From positions 1 to 5,012 of the forward strand of contig NZ_CAHJWD020000042.1 in the NCBI RefSeq assembly GCF_903642095.1: 5,012 bases of DNA, written 5' to 3'. This document shows, piece after piece, positions 1 through 5,012 of the stretch. Position numbers and translations under genes: made by a program. The first letter of the stretch is position 1. Each line of letters begins with the position of its first letter. The DNA comes from Bathymodiolus brooksi thiotrophic gill symbiont. Its GTDB lineage: Bacteria > Pseudomonadota > Gammaproteobacteria > PS1 > Pseudothioglobaceae. The notes under the pieces are model-generated. The model was not told the DNA's origin, made no database searches, and was given only the letters and a program-made list of their open reading frames with translations.

Positions 1-270
1 CACGACCACCAAGTCCTAATCCAAACCGAATCCGACGAGAATGTTAAAAACAGCACCTTTAAACTCGCCTCCAAACATCCCACACAAACCACCATCGTGC
101 AAATGCAAAAAGACGGCACTTACCGAGTGGTTTACGGATCCAGCCTTAGAGGTATTATAGGCAGAGTCAAAATGGTGGTTGTGGGTTACGGCAGAGAAGA
201 GGGCGATATTCAAACACTGGGAGGTAGAACCGCTGATGAATTAAGTGCAAATATTGCCAAACTCAATCAG
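1..270 (+). repeat. Long direct repeat, unit 1 (within C80 copy A)
   Basis: Bases 1-270 pair without gaps with 3124-3393, an offset of 3123 bases (1041 codons, so the frame is kept). I count about 20 mismatches in 270 positions, concentrated in bases 136-180. After base 270 the similarity falls sharply and a one-codon length difference appears. The left end is cut by the window edge, so the true repeat may start further upstream. Confidence 0.9.
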
Positions 271-600
271 GGCTTAAACCCAATTACATCAACAATAGGA
301 CGCACCAGCCTTGTAGGTTGCAACTTGGAAAGCGATAATCCTACTGATAATGCCGATAGCCAATACGGTAAACAAGTATTACAAAAACTTCATCAAAGGG
401 GTGTTGGTAGCGACTTAAGTGTTAGAAGCAGTTATGTTGGCATTCAACCAGACGGCACAAAAGTTACTTCGGATACAGGCGTAGACAACTGGAAACACAA
501 AGACAACAAGAACAAAACTATTTATAGTTATGGCAAGGATGACAAAATAGAAAGTAAAGTATATGACAGCAAAGGAGTGCTAGTTAAATACAACGGACAA
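1..600 (+). other. C80 cysteine-protease domain, copy A; catalytic His replaced by Tyr
   Basis: Residues 1-200 match the MARTX autoprotease along its length: an opening strand (VLIQTESDE), helix, strand (TTIVQM), then YRVVYG (41-46), VGYGRE (61-66), GGRTADEL (74-81), LVGCNLESD (104-112), SVRSS (140-144), DGTK (151-154) and a W (164) followed by HKD. In the Vibrio family the VGxGR motif contains the catalytic His; here it is Tyr63 (TAC, bases 187-189). The nucleophile Cys107 (bases 319-321) is kept, as are Arg142 and Lys154 in the region that contacts inositol hexakisphosphate in known structures. The likely reading is a protease-dead domain that may still bind ligand or other copies. The domain may begin just upstream of the window. 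Its first 90 residues are nearly the same as those of copy E. Confidence 0.85.
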
Positions 601-3600
601 TATTTAGACGGCACAAGATACAAAAGCAATGTCATTGTTCAAAATAGCAACAATTCTACCGTGGTTGAAGCCGCTAACGCCTTATTCAACAAACATCCTA
701 ATACCAGCATTATCGTTAAATTTGACCAAAACGGCAACCTTGTTACCCTGAAAGGTGAGGCATACACCCCAACAGGAGACATTCGTGTTAATTTTGTTGA
801 TCACGGTGCTGATTTAACTCGAGAAGGTGCACAATCATTAGTAGATAAAGCCAAAATACTACAACAAACCTACAGCAATGATAGCACCAGAATCAAGCGT
901 ATAGCTTTGGTTGGGTGTGATACTGATGGTGTTAGTCAAGATTTAACTCGAGACTTTGCCTATATTGCTTATAACGACATACCAGCCCTACAATACACAG
1001 AAATTACTGGCAGGACAGGGCAAGTGCAAGTGAATGACGATGGCACTAAGACCATGACGACAGACGGCACTAAAACGATTTACAGTTGGGATAACAACAA
1101 AGGAGAAATTGCCCAAAAAACTGAGACGGTTAAACGCTATAGTGATGTTTTAGAAAATCCATTACATGACCTTGATGATCAAATAAAGGAAATAGAAAAA
1201 TTGCTTGGTAGCGAAAAGTTCCAATCTAGTGAGCATCGTGCTATTTTATCCAGCACTCTTGATGCTTTGCGTGAAGCACAAAAAGATAAATGGAACAACT
1301 CTTTTAATGTGTTAGAGCAAGCTAAATCAAATTTTTATACACATTTAGAAAGAAACTCAGGTTCAGAAATTCCAACAGGATTAAACAAGATATATTCTTC
1401 TTTAGAAAAGTATACTTCTAAAATCCAAATGTATAGAGCACTTCAATCTTCTCTATATGAACAATGTAGCGAAGCCGAATCATTGGAAATTAATAAAAAA
1501 ATTGAAAAATTTGAAGATATTCGCAATAAGTTCTTAGAAATTTTAAAAGAAAATCCTAGTATAAAATCGTGGATAGAAGTAGATAAATCGATTGTAGAAT
1601 GGAGTATTAAATTGCTCAAAACATCCCAAGCTCAACTTGAAAAATGGAGTCAACCTGCAGTAATTATGGACAGCACAGATTCATTTGTAGGATATAAGCA
1701 TCAAGTTATTGTAACAGTAGAGAATGATCAAACTCAAGCCTTATTAGGCGTTGAACAACGATTAACGGGAAAATACCCACACAATACAACCATTGTTCAT
1801 ATGAACAAAGACAATAATTATGAGGTTGTATACGGACTTAAATTAGATGAAATACCAAAAGGCGATCTTAAGGTTATAATTAATGGGCATGGTGATTCAA
1901 ATGGAGTTGGGGGTAGGAGCGTTAAGGAAATTGCTGAACATATCAGCACAATAAATAAGGCTACTGGCGACGATTCTGAGATAAAAAAAGTCAGTTTAGT
2001 TTCTTGCAATTTAGGAAGTGAATATCCAAAAAAACTGCTACCCATTTTGCAAAAAAAGAACATAAGTAAAGCTCGAGTTAGCACTAGATTGGGTAAGATA
2101 TTAATTCAACCTAATGGTAGAAAAATTGTGGAACAATCAACAGGAGGCTCCTCTCAAAAATATCGCTCTGGCATACTCAAAGAAACTTACGCTTTGGATG
2201 AAAGAGGCGTTGTAGTCCTGGTAGATTCTTACACAGACGAACATTACGATCTTGTTCTTTCTGCTAATGAAGATGGCACACCAAAAATAGAACGGATTTA
2301 TGGCAATAAGTTAATTAGTGAATTGCAAGGCGAGTTAAAAGTTCATGTCAAGGCTGCAGACTTTGGTAAGGCTAAAGAACTGTTGTATCAGTTTAAAGGG
2401 ACTCTACCTCCAAGTGCTTCAATGGCACATATCAACATTAAAACACAAAAAAATGACGATTGGTTTGATCAACATGATGTGTTAAAACTGGGACAAAGTT
2501 TAGATAATTTAGGTAAAGATTTTGATGCAAGTATTTTGCTATACCCTAATTCTGATAAGGGTCAAGTGCTGATGGCTACTCGTGATAAGAGTTCTGAGGT
2601 AGCGATTTTTAAGAGCGGTTTAATGTTTCTTGCAGATCCTAACATGCAAGAAAATATTTTACATCTTAAAGAATATGGAAGTCAAAGCCGGAAAACCTTG
2701 ATGTATAAAGACGATGTATTTGATTCTAACTTTGCAATAACTATTATTCACGAGACAATAGAAGATATTCCTACAACAGAAGAAACTTTAGAAAACTTAA
2801 AGCTTGTATCGGAAGTTACCCAACAACCTATTTCCGATATACTTATTGGAGTACCTGAGGACGCAGATCTCAATCATTACAAGGAACTGGTTGCAGCTTT
2901 GTCTGCTAAATATGAAGTTACAGTTGAAGTATGGATGAATTTAGAAGAGGGCATACCTAAAAAACTGCTATCAAAAAACCCTGGTAATTCAAAAACAATT
3001 GAACACCTAGCCGAAACCACCCCCCACAAAAACACCCCTCTACAAAACTGGGACACCCTAAGCCAAGAACAAACCACCAAACTAACAGAAGAATCCCAAA
3101 AAACCAAACCCAGTTTAGCCAATCACGACCACCAAGTCCTAATCCAAACTGAATCCGACGAGAATGTTAAAAACAGCACCCTTAAACTCGCCTCCAAACA
3201 CCCCACACAAACCACCATCGTGCAAATGCAAAAAGACGGCACCTACCGAGTGGTTTACGGCTCCGACCTTAGAGATGTTACAGGCAGTGTCAAAATGGTA
3301 GTCGTAGGTTACGGCAGAGAAGAGGGCGACACTCAAACAATGGGAGGTAGAACCGCTGATGAATTAAGTGCAAATATCACCAAACTCAATCAAGCATTAA
3401 CAGGCAATGCAGACATACAGCGTATTAGTATCGTTGGTTGTAATATGGAATCAGACAACCCTACCGATAATAGCGACAGTCAATACGGCAGAAGAATGGT
3501 CGAAAAACTCAATCAATCAAACATCAAAGCCCCTGTTGCTGTTAGAAGTAGTTATGTTGCTGTTGATGAAAACGGTAAAAAACTAACTTCAAATACAGGC

Positions 3601-5012
3601 TCAGGCAATTGGATGCACAAAGACAGTGCAGCCAAAACCATTTACAGTCTTGGTGCAACAGGTGCTGTGATTAGCAGAGTTTATAACGATGAAGGCACTT
3701 TGATTAAATACAACGGTAAGCGTTTAAATCAAGATTTGGACAATGACACAAACCCACAAGACACAGGAAATCAACAAACAGAAAGTGATAGGCAAGAACA
3801 ATCAAGGGTCAATGCAGAAACAGAAGTAACCAAACAAAAATTGAATGATATTGATAAACAACAAACTAAGTTTGCCAATTCAGTTAACCCCAAGGAATCC
3901 ACACCACTGAGAAACCCTAACACCACCAGCACACCTAGCAACAGTAAAAGTAAAATTGCCACCACTGCTTTTAATATTCAAATTAATATCGGCAATGGCG
4001 ACCACACCACCTTCTTCGGCGGTTCTACCAATGTAGATGTCAAAGTTGGCAATGGCGGACACTACGCACTTATGTATGGCGATAACAATATTTTTGTCAG
4101 CATTGGTGATGCAGATAATACCGATCGTTTTGTCGCCATAGGCGATTATCGTGCATTAGAAGGAGTGCAAGTTTTAATAGGCACTAAAAATGTAGTAGTC
4201 AATCACGGCATTAGAAATGACTTAATCATTGCAACAGACCCTTCCTTTCCAATGATTCCATTTGTTAACCCTTTTAACGGCTCAGCCAATATCTTAGGAT
4301 CCTTACAAGATATGGCAGACATGAGCAACTCTGAACAAAATGCCTTATGGAGTTGGGAAAAAACCAAAAAGTTTGCAACCAGCATGAGTGCTCTAGATGC
4401 AACTAGCGATACCGACTATAAGAAAATCTTAATGAGTGGCGGGCAAAACTCAGTATCCGACAGAGGGTTAAAATATGACATAGAAATGACACTCAACAAA
4501 AAATCTAATGAATTTATGCAGCGTGAAAGCTTGCGTCAGCAAGCAAAACAAAGCTTCAAAGAAAAAGTTAGTAATTTTAGCTTAAACCTCACAATTGGCG
4601 GACAAGGCTCCGACATCCTTATCGGCAACGGTAACTTTAGCTTTATGTTCGGCGACACCTTCTCTTCTGTTTTAGACACCACCGTTGCTTCATTATTCGG
4701 CATTATGCAACAAGGATACACCTCAGACGGACAACCCAAAACAACCTTTACTTACACACCAGCTAATGTCAAAACAAAACTGATTAACGGCATTCTCAAT
4801 GGAATGGCATCCCAAGCAAAAGACACCACCTTTGGCAATATATTAGGTTACGAATACACCAATTTTGGCCGCATCTACAAAACCGCAACACAAAGCCCTG
4901 ATTTATCAATGTCAGATTTATTAAAAGAACTACTTGGCACTGTATCTGACACCTTTAGCAACTCTATTCAAGCCTTGTCCGAACCAGAACGCATTATTAA
5001 CGCCCTAAGAAC
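1..5012 (+). CDS. Giant MARTX/RTX-like protein with multiple C80 protease domains, partial at both ends
   Basis: Frame 1 is open for all 1670 complete codons, with no stop, and continues past both window edges, so neither terminus is known. The product is an internal piece of a giant multi-domain protein. I see several copies of the C80 cysteine-protease fold (recognised by the YRVVYG, VGYGRE or NGHGDS, VGCN or VSCN, and VRSS motifs, which match the MARTX autoprotease in order and spacing), two polar linkers, a helical block, and a C-terminal region of glycine-rich repeats with one RTX nonapeptide. In MARTX toxins the C80 domain is activated in the host cytosol by inositol hexakisphosphate and cuts the toxin to release effectors, and the glycine-rich repeats serve secretion and translocation. 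A similar role is inferred here. Classical MARTX toxins carry one C80 domain, so this is not a standard rtxA and I give no symbol. A large surface adhesin or inter-bacterial toxin is an alternative. Confidence 0.9.
613..1140 (+). other. Divergent C80-like domain, copy B; His/Cys dyad present
   Basis: Residues 205-380 directly follow copy A and repeat its pattern with low similarity: an opening strand (NVIVQN), a helix ending in NKHPNTS, a strand (IIVKFDQNGN), then VDHGAD (266-271) and ALVGCDTDG (302-310). His268 (bases 802-804) and Cys306 (bases 916-918) sit at the dyad positions, 38 residues apart, compared with 44 between Tyr63 and Cys107 in copy A. The stretch that should read VRSS is instead YTEI (332-335), so the conserved ligand-pocket Arg is missing (Thr333). 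A small internal DGTKT duplication lies at residues 347-359, and the domain closes with TIYSWDN as copies A and E do (TIYS). It could be an active protease with altered activation, or a decaying copy. Membership of the family is an inference from motif order. Confidence 0.65.
1141..1668 (+). other. Alpha-helical segment of unknown function between C80 domains
   Basis: Residues 381-556 are rich in Lys, Glu, Leu, Ile and Ser and poor in Gly and Pro, with amphipathic spacing that suggests several helices or a short coiled-coil bundle. Examples are the runs around DQIKEIEKLLG (392-402), KIEKFEDIRNKFLEILKE (500-517) and a Trp-containing helix near 523-549. There is one Cys (489). I recognise no family or catalytic motif. 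In MARTX toxins, effector or membrane-localisation modules of this size sit between structural parts and are released by the protease, so this may be cargo flanked by copies B and C, or just a spacer. It is the most AT-rich part of the window: bases 1381-1440 contain only 14 G or C. Confidence 0.5.
1690..2310 (+). other. C80 cysteine-protease domain, copy C; complete His/Cys dyad
   Basis: Residues 564-770 carry the C80 motif series: KHQVIVTVEND (566-576), TTIVHMNKD (596-604), YEVVYG (607-612), INGHGDS (627-633), GGRSVKEIAE (637-646), SLVSCNLGS (665-673), VSTRLGK (693-699) and PNGRK (704-708). His630 (bases 1888-1890) and Cys669 (bases 2005-2007) fill the catalytic positions. Arg696 aligns with the Arg of VRSS, and Arg707-Lys708 with the basic pair further on, which in the Vibrio enzyme belong to the inositol-hexakisphosphate site. 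This makes copy C the best candidate for the working autoprotease of the protein. It lacks the W..HKD motif of copies A and E and ends with a longer tail (YALDERGVV, then IYGNKL). Its codon use is AT-rich, unlike copies A and E, so it is probably an older or separately acquired version and not a recent duplicate. Confidence 0.8.
2311..2955 (+). other. Degenerate C80-like segment, copy D (tentative)
   Basis: Residues 771-985 follow copy C as copy B follows copy A. The opening (LKVHVKA, then a helix ending QFKG, then a strand MAHINIKTQ) resembles the start of copies B and C. Near the end, FAITIIHET (911-919) resembles the strand that carries the catalytic His, with His917 (bases 2749-2751). ISDILIGVPED (944-954) resembles the LVGC strand but has Val951 where Cys should be, followed by Pro. 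The His-to-Val distance (34 residues) is close to the dyad spacing of the other copies (38-44). About 90 residues between the two halves (821-910) do not match and would be an insertion. If the homology is real, the domain cannot be a cysteine protease. Otherwise this is an unrecognised alpha/beta domain. Confidence 0.35.
2956..3123 (+). other. Polar linker with a candidate Leu-Ala processing site
   Basis: Residues 986-1041 are rich in Lys, Thr, Pro, Glu and Gln, look disordered, and join copy D to copy E. The end reads PSLANHDHQV (1037-1046), with Leu1039-Ala1040 just before the first strand of copy E. C80 autoproteases cut after Leu, and the Vibrio cholerae toxin is known to cut at a Leu-Ala bond just before its protease domain, so this is a reasonable cleavage site, though unproven. 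Copy E lacks the catalytic His, so cleavage would have to be done by another copy. Base composition changes abruptly here: bases 3001-3060 have 32 G or C in 60, with many C-ending codons. Confidence 0.5.
3124..3393 (+). repeat. Long direct repeat, unit 2 (within C80 copy E)
   Basis: This is the partner of bases 1-270, at about 93% identity by hand count. It encodes the strand, helix and YRVVYG half of copy E, including the His-to-Tyr position. Such a repeat inside one gene is a substrate for homologous recombination, which would delete or duplicate the 3.1 kb between the units without breaking the frame. Confidence 0.9.
3124..3726 (+). other. C80 cysteine-protease domain, copy E; catalytic His replaced by Tyr
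   Basis: Residues 1042-1242 are a second close version of copy A, with YRVVYG (1082-1087), VVGYGREE (1101-1108), GGRTADEL (1115-1122), SIVGCNMESD (1143-1152), VRSSYV (1181-1186), NGKK (1191-1194) and NWMHKD (1203-1208). Tyr1104 (TAC, bases 3310-3312) stands in for the catalytic His, while Cys1147 (bases 3439-3441) is kept. Arg1182 and Lys1193-Lys1194 keep the basic character of the ligand site. By direct count the first 90 residues match copy A at 81 positions, but the 100 residues from the Cys motif onward match at only 54. It is the last C80 copy before the glycine-rich C-terminal region, which is where classical MARTX toxins place their single active protease, so its lack of His is notable. 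Confidence 0.85.
3727..3966 (+). other. Gln/Asn/Thr/Ser-rich linker
   Basis: Residues 1243-1322 are low in hydrophobic residues and rich in Gln, Asn, Asp, Thr, Ser and Lys (for example NPQDTGNQQTESD, 1251-1263, and NPNTTSTPSNSKSK, 1305-1318). The middle (about 1261-1290) may form a charged helix, and the rest is probably disordered. It separates the C80 array from the glycine-rich C-terminal part. I see no motif with a predicted activity. Confidence 0.6.
3970..4233 (+). repeat. Glycine-rich 19-residue repeats of MARTX type
   Basis: Residues 1324-1411 contain a clear 19-residue (57-base) period. INIGNGDH, VKVGNGGH and VSIGDADN place their key Gly at 1331, 1350 and 1369, each followed by a second strand ending in Gly (FFGG, LMYG, VAIG). 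The pattern then loosens (VQVLIGTKN, VVVNHG, NDLIIA). Glycine-rich repeats of 18-20 residues are typical of the terminal regions of MARTX toxins, where they probably form a beta-roll or beta-helix and help secretion or translocation across the target membrane. Few Asp residues sit at classical calcium-binding places, so calcium binding is uncertain for this block. Confidence 0.65.
4234..4572 (+). other. Mostly helical spacer within the glycine-rich C-terminal region
   Basis: Residues 1412-1524 interrupt the glycine-rich repeats. The stretch begins with a Phe/Pro-rich turn (PSFPMIPFVNPFNG, 1414-1427) and continues with likely helices, such as LGSLQDMADMS (1432-1442), WSWEKTKKFATSM (1450-1462) and the charged, Gln-rich FMQRESLRQQAKQSFKEKV (1505-1523). 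I recognise no catalytic motif. It may be an insertion between repeat blocks. Confidence 0.45.
4573..4656 (+). repeat. RTX nonapeptide motif and flanking glycine-rich strands
   Basis: Residues 1533-1541 read GGQGSDILI, a full match to the calcium-binding RTX consensus GGxGxDxUx. They are followed by GNGNFSFMFGD (1542-1552), which resembles the preceding 19-residue repeats. Only one canonical nonapeptide is visible. RTX motifs bind calcium outside the cell and mark proteins exported by type I secretion, which supports a secreted product. More units may lie past the window end. Confidence 0.7.
4657..5012 (+). other. C-terminal part of the visible protein, unrecognised
   Basis: Residues 1553-1670 continue in frame to the window edge. 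The start is a mildly hydrophobic helix-like stretch (VLDTTVASLFGIMQQG, 1557-1572), then a Thr/Lys-rich part (TTFTYTPANVKTKLING, 1581-1597), then probable amphipathic helices (LSMSDLLKELLGTV, 1635-1648). No transmembrane segment of convincing length is present. I do not recognise a family. By position it should belong to the RTX-repeat or secretion-signal region. Confidence 0.4.

Noticed and set aside
16..213. Minus-strand open frame of 65 codons, with a similar one at 3139-3336
   Set aside because: Both are antisense shadows of the repeated copy A/E coding sequence. Their mutual similarity comes only from the direct repeat, and the + strand frame is fully explained by C80 motifs.
1039..1077. 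Short DGTKT duplication as a tandem-repeat locus
   Set aside because: It is only two imperfect copies within copy B, too little to call a variable repeat; the second resembles the normal DGTK motif of the domain.
1818..2084. Minus-strand open frame of 88 codons with hydrophobic content
   Set aside because: It lies antisense to the His and Cys motifs of copy C. Its apparent hydrophobic character comes from complementing Lys/Glu-rich codons, and there is no independent gene evidence.
2877..3122. Minus-strand open frame of 81 codons
   Set aside because: It is antisense to the end of copy D and the linker, has no recognisable motif, and crosses the composition change.
1..3393. Insertion sequence or transposon bounded by the long direct repeats
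   Set aside because: The repeats are coding, in frame, and correspond to part of a protein domain. There are no terminal inverted repeats or transposase between them.
3771..4062. Two overlapping minus-strand open frames (3771-3965 and 3880-4062)
   Set aside because: They overlap each other and are antisense to the linker and glycine-rich repeats. The Leu-rich first one is the complement of a Gln/Lys-rich linker.
4203..4739. Two minus-strand open frames (4203-4385 and 4536-4739)
   Set aside because: Both are short and antisense to the continuous coding frame, with no family resemblance.
1..5012. Frameshifted or broken toxin gene (pseudogene)
   Set aside because: I translated every codon of frame 1 and found no stop or frame change, so the loss of His in two copies is not part of general gene decay.

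Overview
The whole window is the inside of one very large protein-coding gene on the + strand. Frame 1 is open from base 1 to base 5010 (1670 codons) with no stop, and neither the start nor the stop codon is in view. The product is a giant MARTX/RTX-like toxin or adhesin-type protein. It is built mainly from repeated domains of the cysteine-protease family C80, the inositol-hexakisphosphate-activated autoprocessing domain of MARTX toxins and large clostridial toxins. These are followed by glycine-rich RTX-type repeats. There is no intergenic sequence, so no promoter, ribosome binding site, terminator or RNA gene is visible.

Layout, with window residue n encoded by bases 3n-2 to 3n: C80 copy A (residues 1-200); C80 copy B, divergent (205-380); an alpha-helical, AT-rich segment of unknown function (381-556); C80 copy C (564-770); a strongly degenerate C80-like segment, copy D (771-985); a polar linker (986-1041); C80 copy E (1042-1242), a near duplicate of the first half of copy A; a Gln/Asn/Thr/Ser-rich linker (1243-1322); 19-residue glycine-rich repeats (1324-1411); a mostly helical spacer (1412-1524); one canonical RTX nonapeptide (1533-1541); and a C-terminal stretch that runs off the window.

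The most interesting point is the pattern at the His/Cys catalytic dyad. Copies A and E keep the Cys but have Tyr where the catalytic His should be. Copies B and C keep both residues. Copy D appears to keep a His but has Val at the Cys position. Only copy C also keeps the basic residues expected for the ligand pocket. The protein therefore looks like one plausible autoprotease embedded among pseudoproteases.

The DNA is AT-rich overall, with a strong internal shift. Bases about 1141-3000 are much more AT-rich than the C-rich sequence beginning at 3001, and the two flanks carry the near-identical repeat. This suggests modular assembly by recombination. Low G+C, a MARTX-like architecture and domain shuffling would fit a gammaproteobacterial host-associated organism; the sulfur-oxidising symbionts of deep-sea mussels are one known group rich in such genes. 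That assignment is inference and weak.
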